Counted from the stretch's first letter, positions 38,601 through 46,794 are shown. The stretch: 64,000 nucleotides of DNA from Aliikangiella marina (GCF_007004765.1 NZ_VIKR01000003.1:248001-312000); one strand, 5' to 3'. The notes: generated by a model not told the origin, from the sequence alone. A program made the numbers and translations.

Positions 38601-40255
38601 ATGAATGGCGCTTAGTTGAATGTAATCCTGCTTTTGAGCGCATAACCGGTTTCTCAATAGACGAGAAAAAAGGCGAAGCGTTATGGTTCCCTGACTATCA
38701 AGATCAGCCTGAAAACTTACTACAGCGTATTCATATTAGTATTGAAGAGAAAGGTAATTGGCAAGGTGAGGTCTGGGCTGAACGAAAAAATAATGATCCT
38801 TTCCCACAAAAACTCTCGATAGATACGCTTCATGATGAGAAGGGTAATATTCGCTACTATGTGGGCGTTTTTTCCGATATAACTTTCCATAAACGCACTG
38901 AGGAAGAGTTCAGAAAACTGGCTAATTATGACTCTTTAACCGGGCTGCCCAATCGAGCTTGTCTGTATGACCGCTTAAATCAAACTATCGAAAAAGCGAA
39001 ACGTGATAAATCTCGATTTGCTCTGTTTCTTGTTGATGTTGATAACTTTAAACGAATTAATGATTCTCTCGGACATAACGTCGGAGATCATTTGATCAAA
39101 CAAGTAGCCTCACGACTAGTCAATTGCAATAAGGAAGGTGATACAGTTGCTCGAGTCGGTGGTGATGAGTTTGTCATCGTTATCGAGAACGTCCGCTCAT
39201 CCTCGTCGGTCGCAACTTTCTCTGAGCTTTTATTGAAAGAATTAAATCAGCCAATTTTTGTCAAAGGACAAAAGCTGAAACTGAATTTTTCAATTGGTAT
39301 CACGCTTGCGCCTGATGATGCGATTATTCCAGAGCGATTATTGAGAAACGCTGATACTGCAATGTACGAAGCGAAGAAATCGGTTGAAAATTCTTATCGC
39401 TTTTATTCTGTTGAATTTAATGAACGTGCAAGAAAACGACTTGCAATGGAAACTGCCTTGCGGAAAGCCATTGATGATGAAACCATTGAACTTTTCTATC
39501 AGCCTAAAATTGATCTGAATACTGGAAGGGTCAATGGTGTTGAGGCTCTCGCTCGGTGGACCCATAAAGAGCTTGGTTTTATCAGTCCGGGAGAGTTTAT
39601 TCCTTTAGCAGAAGAAACAGGCCTTATTGTCCCGCTGGGCGCTCAATTATTAAGACAAGCAATTCGTCAAACTAAGGAATGGGTTGATGCTGGAGTGATG
39701 CGAGGACGTACCGCAATTAATTTATCCGCCAATCAATTTTGGAACAGGAATTTAGCCGTTGAAGTTTCTGAAATATTAAAAGAAGAAGGCCTGGATGCCA
39801 AGTTCATTGAATTGGAAATTACTGAAAGTGCTTGTATGCAAGATATTCAAGAAACTCTTAAGCAAATTGAAGTATTAAAACAACTTGGTTTCAGTCTTGC
39901 ACTCGATGATTTTGGGACCGGTTATTCTTCATTAGCACAGTTAAAAACCCTTCCTTTTGATACGATAAAAGTCGATAAAAGTTTTGTTGATAATATTGAA
40001 ACCAACAAGCAAGATGCGAAAGTTGTTAAAGCCGTTATCGATATTGCTAAGACGATGGAGATGGAAGTAGTCATTGAGGGCGTTGAGTCAAAAACACAAT
40101 GTGAATATTTATGGATGAATCGCGCTTATATTGTCCAAGGATTTTATTTTAGTCGCCCGATACGAGGTAGCTTGTGTCCTGAAATCTTCAATCGACATTG
40201 GCACAAGCAAGAATATTTAAGCAAAATGGCAGTTAACGTAACTCCTTTAGGTTGA
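35690..40255 (+). CDS. Hybrid sensor: two-component-regulator propellers, PAS, GGDEF and EAL domains
   Basis: The 1521-residue protein has a signal helix (about 8-24), then a periplasmic sensor of many beta-propeller repeats. These show the Reg_prop pattern D-x-x-G-x-[LMIF]-W-[FVI]-G-T, such as DKDGFMWFATEDGLQRYDG. A Y_Y_Y domain (about 715-785) and one membrane helix (about 793-813) follow. Inside the cell come two PAS domains (about 828-945 and 950-1065), a GGDEF domain with intact ARVGGDEFVIV (about 1155), and an EAL domain with VEALARW (about 1283). The architecture predicts control of cyclic di-GMP in response to a periplasmic signal, possibly a polysaccharide. With both motifs intact, the net direction cannot be told. 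Confidence 0.93.
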   Translation: MVNMAFAKKLSTGLLLILAMLAGGVLGEPLIKFKTISKTEGLASTVVYDIAQDKDGFMWFATEDGLQRYDGLEFVTYRYNRLDSASLSNNHVRVLLIDKAGLLWVGTNDGLNLYNKKHDNFIRFSEDSPAERQINSGQIRSLYQTSDGKIWIGTSAGLNIYDKQKKYIEQHSHSKVRAILEDERKQIWIGSLYDGFHQFDRRTKKFKRVNLFSDIVNTKAQSPKNFSVVDIYRDNFGRVFVATWGDGLFILKRDSNRLDPVPFELPSKKVRTVLQDKNGYFWFGTNQGLYVVEPSESKAQLIEAFDRNDASLPVDNVFKIFQSNDDTLWFGTYGGGVSRHFPNSRNFETYGIHPNSSDGLIDPVVYSINENAEGDIWIGTETGKVSKFDPESKTFTHYEFKIEGIENKDYINDIVHLNEQYLLIGTSLNLTLYDHINQTSYLYTESDNALFSNEMAVRFIYHDSKNRIWIGVDNKGVKAFYFQDNKLQALEESYINLKHPKSMVETGTGSILIADMHDGVYKLNTDGEPDRYQYSLIENTKNLNIVSVNEDWKQNIWISTSSNGIRILGKKGNIVELDESNKLPNNTVYSVVPDITSQQIWASTNVGLIAIDSATLDVSVYDSSDGLQGDEFNKPGILSKSGYLYFGGVSGFNRFYPNIIEKKLYVAKPRITNISIANKPLNLGKKNKAANDWDNQKLVELSYKQTPLTIHYTSPQFIKPKALEFKHRLIGLSEEWVMSNSNIRQATFTNLDPGEYTFQLKVREAGGTWIDASDNFKINILPPWWLNATAKSLYLFLTILFVSFVSIVLYKKRKKEINIQIAIKENEERLKLSLWGSGHEFWDWNIETGEMSRSNEFKKIQIDCPKLSKNLNELASYIHPSDLQMVKEKLSNHIAGNINYFDISYRILDSDNGWRWIQDRGKVVAFDSQGNALRMSGTQRDITDIREKEAQFEMLGQAFKSTSDGVWIRDHEWRLVECNPAFERITGFSIDEKKGEALWFPDYQDQPENLLQRIHISIEEKGNWQGEVWAERKNNDPFPQKLSIDTLHDEKGNIRYYVGVFSDITFHKRTEEEFRKLANYDSLTGLPNRACLYDRLNQTIEKAKRDKSRFALFLVDVDNFKRINDSLGHNVGDHLIKQVASRLVNCNKEGDTVARVGGDEFVIVIENVRSSSSVATFSELLLKELNQPIFVKGQKLKLNFSIGITLAPDDAIIPERLLRNADTAMYEAKKSVENSYRFYSVEFNERARKRLAMETALRKAIDDETIELFYQPKIDLNTGRVNGVEALARWTHKELGFISPGEFIPLAEETGLIVPLGAQLLRQAIRQTKEWVDAGVMRGRTAINLSANQFWNRNLAVEVSEILKEEGLDAKFIELEITESACMQDIQETLKQIEVLKQLGFSLALDDFGTGYSSLAQLKTLPFDTIKVDKSFVDNIETNKQDAKVVKAVIDIAKTMEMEVVIEGVESKTQCEYLWMNRAYIVQGFYFSRPIRGSLCPEIFNRHWHKQEYLSKMAVNVTPLG

Positions 40256-40257
40256 TG

Positions 40258-40290
40258 AAAAAAAGCGGCAAAGATATGCCGCTTTTTTTA
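40258..40290 (+). terminator. Rho-independent terminator of the GGDEF-EAL gene
   Basis: AAAGCGGCA and TGCCGCTTT form a 9-bp stem around a six-base loop, flanked by A- and T-runs, immediately after the stop codon. Confidence 0.9.
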
Positions 40291-40557
40291 TTAGATATCT
40301 CCAGCCGCTATACTGTTGTGTTTGCGTTTAAATAAAGTCTATCTTCAGTATTTTTTTTAAATCTCATTATGCGTTTTTTTATTACAAAAAAACATTGAAT
40401 TCAATTTTTATTTAATGCGCTTATTAACAATAAAAATGTCTATTGCCCCGCAATAAAACTAAAACTTCTAATTTATCTCTGAAACTAATACAAGCCTCAC
40501 AAAAACCGGGCTCCAGCACATATAAAATTCGTATAGTTAATTGTTAATCTTGTTTAG

Positions 40558-40586
40558 TTGACAAAATAAAAAGGTCATCTTAAACA
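40558..40586 (+). promoter_or_regulatory. Candidate promoter of the repeat-protein gene
   Basis: A perfect -35 hexamer TTGACA (40558-40563) is followed after exactly 17 bases by TAAACA (40581-40586), a partial -10 match. The leader to the ATG at 40646 would be about 50 bases and would contain the small hairpin plus T-run. Confidence 0.45.
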
Positions 40587-40645
40587 GGTGAATTACATTC
40601 GGCAATCCTGCCTCTTTTTTTTTATATTTAGTTAGGTAAAAAACC

Positions 40646-42211
40646 ATGAAGTCATTACGTAATTTAGTCGTAGTTTTGGTATCTAGTTTGATGCTTGTTA
40701 GTAATGTTGGCTTGGAAGCTAAAATTAATGAGAATTTCGTAGACAAAAAGGAAGTACTCTTTCACGAGAGAGACGTTTTAAACATTGACATACAATATAA
40801 GAATAAAGTCATACAAAAGAGAGTAAGCAATAATATTATTGTGTTAGTCACGCAGATTCAAAGAGAAGGTGCAATCGATCCGAGAATAGTCATTAAAAGA
40901 GAAGGTGCAATCGATCCGGTGAATAGCCTTGCGAGAGAAGGTGCAATCGATCCGGTGAATAGCCTTGCAAGAGAAGGTGCCATCGATCCGGTGAACAGCG
41001 TTGCAAGAGAAGGTGCCATCGATCCGGTGAACAACGTTGCAAGAGAAGGTGCCATCGATCCGGTGAACAGCGTTGCAAGAGAAGGTGCCATCGATCCGTT
41101 GAATAGCCTTGCAAGAGAAGGTGCCATCGATCCGGCGAACAGCGTTGCAAGAGAAGGTGCCATCGATCCGTTGAATAGCCTTGCAAGAGAAGGTGCCATC
41201 GATCCGGCGAACAGCGTTGCAAGAGAAGGTGCAATTGATCCGTTGAATAGCGTTACAAGAGATGCAATCGATCCGGTTAACAGCGTTGCAAGAGAAGGTG
41301 CCATTGATCCAATGAATAGCCTTGTAAGAGAGGGTGCGATCGATCCGATGAACAGCGTTTCAAGAGAAGGTACCATCGATCCGGTGAATCGACTTGCAAG
41401 AGAAGGTGCAATCGATCCAGTGAATCGCATAACTAGAGAAGGTGCCATTGATCCAATGAATAGCATTGCAAGAGAGGGTGCGATCGATCCGATGAACAGC
41501 GTTTCAAGAGAAGGTGCCATCGATCCCGTGAGTCGACTTGTAAGAGAAGGTGCAATTGATCCGGTGAATCGCATAACTAGAGAAGGCGCGATTGATCCCG
41601 TGAATCGAATTTTGCGAGTGGGTCTTATTGCTCCTGTAAATACAAAAGCGTTAGTAGGCAAAGCAGCCAAAATCGTACGTTTAGGTGAAGACGCCCTTGC
41701 GAAAATTGATCGATTAGGCGAAGGCGACCCTACAAAAATTGCTCGATTAGGTGAAGGTGACCCAGCCAAAATCGCCCGTTTAGGTGAAGGCGACCCAGCC
41801 AAAATCGCCCGTTTAGGTGAAGGTGACCCAGCCAAAACCGCACGCTTAGGTGAAGGCGATCCTGCAAAAATCGCTCGATTAGGCGAAGGTGACCCAGCCA
41901 AAATCGCACTTTTAGGCGAAGGTGATCCAGCGAAAATCGCACGTTTAGGTGAAGGCGACCCAGCAAAAATCGCGCGCCTAGGTGAAGGCGACCCAGCGAA
42001 AATTGCACGTTTAGGTGAAGGCGATCCAGCGAAAATCGCGCGCCTAGGTGAAGGCGACCCAGCGAAAATCGCGCGTTTAGGTGAAGGCGACCCAGCGAAA
42101 ATCGCTCGTTTAGGCGAAGGCGATCCAGCGAAAATCGCGCGTTTAGGCGAAGGTGATCCCGCGAAAGTTGCTCGCTTAGGTGAAGGTGATCCTGCTGAAA
42201 AGATTGCTTAA
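40646..42211 (+). CDS. Exported protein made of two tandem peptide-repeat arrays; function unknown
   Basis: I do not recognise this family. The 521-residue protein has a signal peptide (KSLRNLVVVLVSSLMLV, probable cleavage near GLEA-KIN) and about 48 unique residues, and then consists of repeats to its last codon. Array 1 (residues about 73-335) has some 22 units of 12 residues, consensus REGAIDPVNSLA. A 10-residue transition follows. Array 2 (about 346-521) has 16 units of 11 residues, consensus LGEGDPAKIAR. In array 2 most base changes between units are synonymous in this frame, so selection acts on this protein. Every typical unit has an Asp-Pro bond and an Arg. There is no anchor, Cys or known domain. 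AGG lies 10 bases before the ATG. Confidence 0.85.
   Translation: MKSLRNLVVVLVSSLMLVSNVGLEAKINENFVDKKEVLFHERDVLNIDIQYKNKVIQKRVSNNIIVLVTQIQREGAIDPRIVIKREGAIDPVNSLAREGAIDPVNSLAREGAIDPVNSVAREGAIDPVNNVAREGAIDPVNSVAREGAIDPLNSLAREGAIDPANSVAREGAIDPLNSLAREGAIDPANSVAREGAIDPLNSVTRDAIDPVNSVAREGAIDPMNSLVREGAIDPMNSVSREGTIDPVNRLAREGAIDPVNRITREGAIDPMNSIAREGAIDPMNSVSREGAIDPVSRLVREGAIDPVNRITREGAIDPVNRILRVGLIAPVNTKALVGKAAKIVRLGEDALAKIDRLGEGDPTKIARLGEGDPAKIARLGEGDPAKIARLGEGDPAKTARLGEGDPAKIARLGEGDPAKIALLGEGDPAKIARLGEGDPAKIARLGEGDPAKIARLGEGDPAKIARLGEGDPAKIARLGEGDPAKIARLGEGDPAKIARLGEGDPAKVARLGEGDPAEKIA
40862..41650 (+). repeat. Tandem array 1: 36-bp coding repeat, about 22 units
   Basis: Units of 36 bp start AGAGAAGGTGCNATYGATCC. 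Unit 12 (41258-41290) has lost one codon. Units 7-8 (41078-41149) and 9-10 (41150-41221) are a perfect 72-bp tandem duplication. Units 13-16 (41291-41434) and 17-20 (41435-41578) are a near-identical 144-bp duplication. The last unit (41615-41650) is degenerate. Confidence 0.95.
41681..42208 (+). repeat. Tandem array 2: 33-bp coding repeat, 16 units
   Basis: Units of 33 bp encode LGEGDPAKIAR with few changes. The first unit (LGEDALAKIDR) and the last (LGEGDPAEKIA) are the most diverged, as expected for array ends. Differences among inner units are nearly all third-base or TTA/CTA leucine changes. A 30-bp degenerate unit (41651-41680) joins this array to array 1. Confidence 0.95.
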
Positions 42212-42404
42212 GATCGATCTTTCTAAAATTAGTCAAAATTACTATTAGTTTGTGTTTTAGTTAAAACATTCCTGTCATACTGAGTCTCTTATTCCGTAAC
42301 TCTTTGATCTAATTAGCGATTTTTATTTGGATCAAATCTTGTATATCTCCTAGTGAAACTACTTTGATAATTGAGTGGAGTTTCTACACTTTTAAGGAGA
42401 GACA

Positions 42405-42788
42405 ATGTCGATTATTTTTAATCTTTTATGGATCATTTTGGGCGGATTCTTCGTTTTTTGTGGATATTTCTTTGGTGGAATCGTCTTATGTATGACATTA
42501 GTGGGAATTCCTTGGGGATTGCAGTGTTTCAAATTGGCTATTTTAGCCTTGTTCCCTTTTGGCTCCGAGGTCACGAGCCGCCATCCTCATGCCTATCCGA
42601 GTGACGGTTTGAACCTAATCATGAATATCATCTGGTTAATTTTTGGTGGATTGTGGGTGGTTTTCAGCCATTTAGCCTGGGGAATCGTGCTGTGTTTGTC
42701 GATTATTGGTATTCCCTTCGGAATCCAACATTTCAAACTAATGAAGCTTGGTTTTACACCGTTCGGACGCAGAATAGTCGATTATTGA
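42405..42788 (+). CDS. yccF: YccF-domain inner-membrane protein
   Basis: The 127-residue protein consists of two homologous halves, each with the YccF pattern: LLWIILGGFFVF ... GIVLCMTLVGIPWG ... FKLAILALFPFG, and IIWLIFGGLWVV ... GIVLCLSIIGIPFG ... FKLMKLGFTPFG. This makes about four membrane segments. The family's function is not known. AAGGAGA precedes the ATG. It stands alone between the repeat-protein gene and kbl. Confidence 0.9.
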   Translation: MSIIFNLLWIILGGFFVFCGYFFGGIVLCMTLVGIPWGLQCFKLAILALFPFGSEVTSRHPHAYPSDGLNLIMNIIWLIFGGLWVVFSHLAWGIVLCLSIIGIPFGIQHFKLMKLGFTPFGRRIVDY

Positions 42789-42938
42789 CCATTATCTGAG
42801 TTATATCTTAATACAAGTGCGCCGACCATTGGTTGTAGCCATTTGAAACCGGTTGGCTTTCACGATTATTGCTGTAAAATTGCTTCCCAATCGATTTAAC
42901 GAGTGGCACTAGTTACTTGGAATTAGGAAGCACAACCC

Positions 42939-44132
42939 ATGACAAAACCTTTCTTAACTCACCTTCAAGAGCAAATTAACGAATTACATGAAGCTGGCTT
43001 GTATAAAGATGAGCGCGTCATTGACTCTCAACAACAAGCAGACATCCACGTCACTACCGGTGAAAATGTTCTCAATTTTTGCGCTAATAACTATCTTGGT
43101 CTCGCAAATAGTGAGCAACTAATAAAGGCCGGTCAAGCTGCGCTTAATGAGTGGGGTTATGGATTAGCATCAGTACGATTTATTTGTGGTACACAAGCTG
43201 TTCACAAAAAACTAGAGGAACGAATCAGCCAGTTTTTAGGTATGGAAGATACGATTCTTTATTCATCGTGTTTCGATGCTAATGGTGGCTTGTTTGAAAC
43301 TATTTTAACCAATGAAGATGCAATTATTTCAGATGCGTTGAATCATGCTTCAATCATCGATGGAGTTCGTCTTTCAAAAGCAATGCGCTACCGCTACGCG
43401 AACAATGACATGGCTGACTTAGAAGCTCAACTAAAAGCAGCAGATGAAGCTGGAGCGCGTTACAAACTCATTGCTACCGATGGTGTATTTTCTATGGATG
43501 GTTATGTCGCTAATTTAGAGGCTATTTGTGATTTAGCAGATAAATACGATGCGATGGTCATGGTTGATGATTCCCACGCAGTTGGTTTTATGGGCGAAAA
43601 TGGCCGTGGTACTCATGAGCACTGTAATGTAATGGATCGCGTCCACATTATTACAGGTACTCTCGGTAAGGCGCTAGGTGGTGCTTCTGGGGGCTATACT
43701 TCAGGTAAGAAAGAAATTGTTGAATGGTTACGCCAACGTTCACGTCCTTATCTTTTCTCTAATACCTTGGCACCAGTGATTGCTGCGGCTTCGATCAAAG
43801 TCCTTGATCTGTTGGAAAGCGGCAATGAATTGAGGGCTAAACTCAATGACAATGCGAAATACTTTCGGGAAAAAATGAGCGCACTGGGTTTTGAGTTGCT
43901 TCCCGGTGAGCACCCGATCATTCCGGTAATGTTGGGTGATGCAGCATTGGCGAAAAAATTTGCTGATGAAATGTTGCAAGAAGGTATTTATGTCGTTGGT
44001 TTTTCATTTCCAGTTGTGCCAAAAGGACAAGCGCGGATACGCACTCAGATGTCCGCTGCTCATGATAAATCACACATTGACAAAGCGGTGGCAGCTTTTG
44101 AAAAAGTGGGCAAAAAACTGGGAGTTATTTAA
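42939..44132 (+). CDS. kbl: Glycine C-acetyltransferase (2-amino-3-ketobutyrate CoA ligase)
   Basis: The enzyme cleaves 2-amino-3-oxobutyrate with CoA to glycine and acetyl-CoA, the second step of threonine breakdown. The 397-residue sequence is a PLP alpha-oxoamine synthase: [42 protein letters not shown], and the Schiff-base Lys in [16 protein letters not shown]. It precedes tdh by 54 bases, the usual operon. AGGAAG lies before the ATG. Confidence 0.97.
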   Translation: MTKPFLTHLQEQINELHEAGLYKDERVIDSQQQADIHVTTGENVLNFCANNYLGLANSEQLIKAGQAALNEWGYGLASVRFICGTQAVHKKLEERISQFLGMEDTILYSSCFDANGGLFETILTNEDAIISDALNHASIIDGVRLSKAMRYRYANNDMADLEAQLKAADEAGARYKLIATDGVFSMDGYVANLEAICDLADKYDAMVMVDDSHAVGFMGENGRGTHEHCNVMDRVHIITGTLGKALGGASGGYTSGKKEIVEWLRQRSRPYLFSNTLAPVIAAASIKVLDLLESGNELRAKLNDNAKYFREKMSALGFELLPGEHPIIPVMLGDAALAKKFADEMLQEGIYVVGFSFPVVPKGQARIRTQMSAAHDKSHIDKAVAAFEKVGKKLGVI

Positions 44133-44186
44133 GCTTAGACTACACTCCAATAGTGATTCGCTGTTTGAACAAAGAGTAACGTATTA

Positions 44187-45215
44187 ATGAAAACACTAGC
44201 AAAAAGTTTTGCCAAAGAAGGCATTTGGATGGAGCAAGCTGATCGTCCTGAGGTCGGCCATAATGATGTCTTAATTAGAGTTAAAAAAACCGCAATATGC
44301 GGTACCGATGTGCACATCTACAACTGGGATGAGTGGTCACAAAATACTATTCCTGTACCGATGACCGTCGGCCACGAATTCGTTGGTGTGATCGAAGAAA
44401 TTGGTCAAGAAGTTCAGGGGTTTAAAGTGGGTGATCGTGTATCGGGTGAAGGTCATATCACCTGCGGTCACTGCAGAAATTGTCGTGCTGGTCGGCGCCA
44501 TCTTTGCCGCAATACAGTAGGAGTTGGCGTAAATCGGCCAGGAGCCTTTGCTGAATACATTGCCATCCCAGCTGTTAATGCATTTAAACTGCCTGATGAT
44601 ATTAGTGACGAAATGGCCTCAATCTTTGACCCATTTGGCAATGCGGTGCATACGGCTTTGTCATTTGATCTTGTCGGCGAAGATGTGTTGATTACAGGTG
44701 CTGGACCCATTGGTATTATGGCGGCAGCTGTTTGTCGACATGTTGGGGCACGCAATGTCGTTATTACTGATGTTAATAATTATCGACTTGGACTTGCCCA
44801 AGAAATGGGGGCAACACGGGCGGTGAATGTTGCTGATGAAAAGCTCGACGATGTTATGCAAGAATTAGGAATGAACGAAGGTTTTGATATTGGCTTAGAA
44901 ATGTCGGGCGTACCTTCTGCCGTTCAATCCATGTTGGCAACAATGAATCATGGTGGCAAGATCGCGATGTTAGGGATCCCGCCGTCCGACATGGCGGTTG
45001 ATTGGAACCAAGTTATTTTTAAAGGGTTACATATCAAAGGTATCTATGGCCGAGAAATGTTTGAAACTTGGTACAAGATGGTTTCGCTTTTACAATCAGG
45101 CTTGGATATCTCACCTATCATCACCCATCGCTATCCGGTCGATCAGTTCCAGACTGGTTTTGATGTAATGCGCTCCGGTCAGTCGGGAAAGGTAATTCTT
45201 GATTGGTCTGAGTAA
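44187..45215 (+). CDS. tdh: L-threonine 3-dehydrogenase
   Basis: The enzyme oxidises threonine to 2-amino-3-oxobutyrate with NAD+. The 342-residue sequence is a zinc medium-chain dehydrogenase: catalytic zinc ligands in AICGTDVH and VGHEFVG, structural zinc Cys cluster in [15 protein letters not shown], and the nucleotide-binding [14 protein letters not shown]. With kbl it turns threonine into glycine and acetyl-CoA, consistent with growth on amino acids. Confidence 0.97.
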   Translation: MKTLAKSFAKEGIWMEQADRPEVGHNDVLIRVKKTAICGTDVHIYNWDEWSQNTIPVPMTVGHEFVGVIEEIGQEVQGFKVGDRVSGEGHITCGHCRNCRAGRRHLCRNTVGVGVNRPGAFAEYIAIPAVNAFKLPDDISDEMASIFDPFGNAVHTALSFDLVGEDVLITGAGPIGIMAAAVCRHVGARNVVITDVNNYRLGLAQEMGATRAVNVADEKLDDVMQELGMNEGFDIGLEMSGVPSAVQSMLATMNHGGKIAMLGIPPSDMAVDWNQVIFKGLHIKGIYGREMFETWYKMVSLLQSGLDISPIITHRYPVDQFQTGFDVMRSGQSGKVILDWSE

Positions 45216-45250
45216 GTCAGCTCAGAAAAAATTCATTGATCATTGCTTCC

Positions 45251-45287
45251 AAAAACGCCCGACTCAATAAGAGAACGGGCGTTTTTG
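45251..45287 (+). terminator. Rho-independent terminator of kbl-tdh
   Basis: AAAAACGCCCG and CGGGCGTTTTT form an 11-bp stem around a 14-base loop with the T-run in place, 36 bases after the tdh stop. Confidence 0.9.
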
Positions 45288-45409
45288 TAAACCGCTCATC
45301 CCTGTTAAACTGGTTTGACTTATGCGGAATGTCAGCATGTTTTTTCAAGTAAATTTTTGGAACGTTTGAGAGCCTTAACTAGCAACGAGCAGAGCGAATA
45401 ATTCGTGGG

Positions 45410-45865
45410 CTATTGAAATAAGTATTGAGTAAACAATAAATTTTCAACCACTTCTCTTCCTAGCTCTTCCTTAAGCGCCGCAGCGACGATATCTTTGGCT
45501 TGCACTCTGAGCGCATCTCGTTGCGCGAGATCGCGAACGACTGATTCTTGTTGGCGGTTAAAAAAATCAATCAGGGCATCTTGGATAAGGGGTAAGTTCT
45601 CATCGACGATATCCCAGTCTTCATCACCGCGAACGACAAGCTGAACCTGCACCACTATGTAGCCCATTTTGCGCCCAGTATTCTGGTAAAAGGTCATAAT
45701 ATTGGGGGCAATTTGATAGTACTTTACTGGCTTTTTAGGGGCTTCTTCTTCGGTACCTTCAGCGTTCTCAGCCGACTCTTCTGCTGCGCTAGCGTTGAAA
45801 GCCGCGAACGAGAAACAGACCGCTATAAGCAATGCGAAGAGATGAGAAAGAGAGTCTTTGTGCAT
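45410..45865 (-). CDS. FliL-like exported protein
   Basis: The 151-residue protein begins with a signal peptide or membrane anchor (LFALLIAVCFSFAAFNASA), then an acidic linker (about 28-45) and a domain resembling the periplasmic part of FliL. That domain shows YYQIAPNIMTFYQ, a beta-strand YIVVQVQLVV, then NLPLIQDALIDFFNRQ, and ends LGREVVENLLFTQYLFQ, close to the FliL C-terminus. FliL supports the flagellar stator. No flagellar gene is nearby, and such solitary FliL-like proteins are common in marine gammaproteobacteria, so a flagellar role is only possible. Confidence 0.75.
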   Translation of the reverse strand: MHKDSLSHLFALLIAVCFSFAAFNASAAEESAENAEGTEEEAPKKPVKYYQIAPNIMTFYQNTGRKMGYIVVQVQLVVRGDEDWDIVDENLPLIQDALIDFFNRQQESVVRDLAQRDALRVQAKDIVAAALKEELGREVVENLLFTQYLFQ

Positions 45866-45982
45866 TATTTGTCGAATATAAATCTATGTAGTTGGTATAA
45901 AAAGTATAGATCAATATCCTTTGTGGAGAGAAAAAATACTCACGGAATACGGTGCCAATAACTTGAGTGAGCGAAGGTGGAA

Positions 45983-46147
45983 TTAAATTTCCACCATTTC
46001 AAAGTCTTCTTTACCTACGCCACAATCTGGGCATAACCAGTCTTCAGGTACGTCTTCCCAGCGTGTTCCGGGCGCTATACCATCCTCTGGCCAACCTTTT
46101 TCTTCGTCGTAGATCCAACCACAAACGATACATTCCCACTTCTTCAT
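45983..46147 (-). CDS. rubA: Rubredoxin
   Basis: This short gene was read directly on the minus strand. The 54-residue product is [20 protein letters not shown] followed by [20 protein letters not shown], then [14 protein letters not shown]. The four iron ligands are the two CxxC pairs at 6/9 and 39/42, and the length and spacing are typical. Rubredoxin carries single electrons, for example to alkane hydroxylases or oxygen-detoxifying flavoproteins. It is divergent from ubiC, an arrangement also seen in Pseudomonas and relatives. Confidence 0.95.
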   Translation of the reverse strand: MKKWECIVCGWIYDEEKGWPEDGIAPGTRWEDVPEDWLCPDCGVGKEDFEMVEI

Positions 46148-46302
46148 TGATATCTCGTCGATTGAAAAATTAACAGAAGGCGACTTTATAAAGATTTTTC
46201 AGGCAAACTGCAAGTTGACAGGAAAATATACATCTCCAACTGCGGTTTTTGATATAATCTTGCGCAAGTTAGTAATCAGCCCAAAACAAGTCAGAGACAC
46301 TA

Positions 46303-46794
46303 TTGAACCCACAGATTTTAGCGTTACTCTGCGACAGAGGTAGTCTTACTGGACGATTCAAGCAGGTGATGGGAGCGACCCCAAGGCTGACAAAGCTAAG
46401 CCAAGGTATGCAGTTTGTATCGCCCTTAGAAAGACGCGTATTAGGTATTAGACCTCGCCAGATGGCGTTGGTAAGAGAAATTAAAATGGGAAAGGGTGAG
46501 CAAAATTGGCTGTTCGCGAGAACGGTCGTTCCGCTTAGAACCCTAACAGGCGTAGCGCGAAGAATCAGTATGCTAAATGATACGCCGATTGGAAAAATTC
46601 TTTTCGGTCGTCATGGTGCCGCGAGAAGCAGTATGCATGTAGAGCTAACCCTTGATTACCCTCGCTCGGTGGCTCAGTTTGATTTGCCAACCGATCAGTT
46701 GCTTTGGCAACGTCGTTCGATTTTCGAGTTTGATTCAGGTCCCTTAATGGTCAGAGAAGTCTTTTTACCGGATTGTCCAATATATGAGTCATAA
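46303..46794 (+). CDS. ubiC: Chorismate pyruvate-lyase
   Basis: The enzyme splits chorismate into 4-hydroxybenzoate and pyruvate, the first committed step of ubiquinone synthesis. The 163-residue sequence has LTGRFKQVMGATPRL near the N-terminus, the active-site Arg in ALVREIKM and the conserved Glu in MVREVFLPDCPIY. The start is a TTG with AGAGA a few bases upstream; no in-frame ATG would keep the family N-terminus. Its end overlaps the start of ubiA by 11 bases. Confidence 0.93.
   Translation: MNPQILALLCDRGSLTGRFKQVMGATPRLTKLSQGMQFVSPLERRVLGIRPRQMALVREIKMGKGEQNWLFARTVVPLRTLTGVARRISMLNDTPIGKILFGRHGAARSSMHVELTLDYPRSVAQFDLPTDQLLWQRRSIFEFDSGPLMVREVFLPDCPIYES

Larger units (their letters stand above)
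40256..40645. other. 390-base AT-rich leader and promoter region of the repeat-protein gene
   Basis: It holds the terminator of the sensor gene (40258-40290), a candidate promoter (40558-40586) and a small hairpin followed by nine T (about 40600-40623) just before the ribosome-binding site. The middle part (about 40330-40500) is very AT-rich with no open frame. The T-run suggests that the transcript may end prematurely under some conditions. Confidence 0.45.

Noticed and set aside
40858-41901. Long minus-strand frame (347 codons) across the repeat arrays
   Set aside because: It exists because the repeat unit has no stop on the opposite strand. Variation between units falls on third positions of the plus frame, and the minus frame has no signal peptide or ribosome-binding site. 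The same applies to minus frames at 40893-41234 and 41730-42236.
40862-42208. Possible CRISPR array
   Set aside because: The repeats are directly contiguous 36- and 33-bp coding units without unique spacers, and no cas genes are near.
42209-42236. Terminator after the repeat-protein gene
   Set aside because: AAGATCGATCTT is a perfect palindrome at the stop codon but has no room for a proper loop beyond four bases and only a short T-run, so I did not call it.
45967-46173. 68-codon plus-strand frame
   Set aside because: It is the shadow of the rubredoxin gene, which is certain from its two CxxC motifs.
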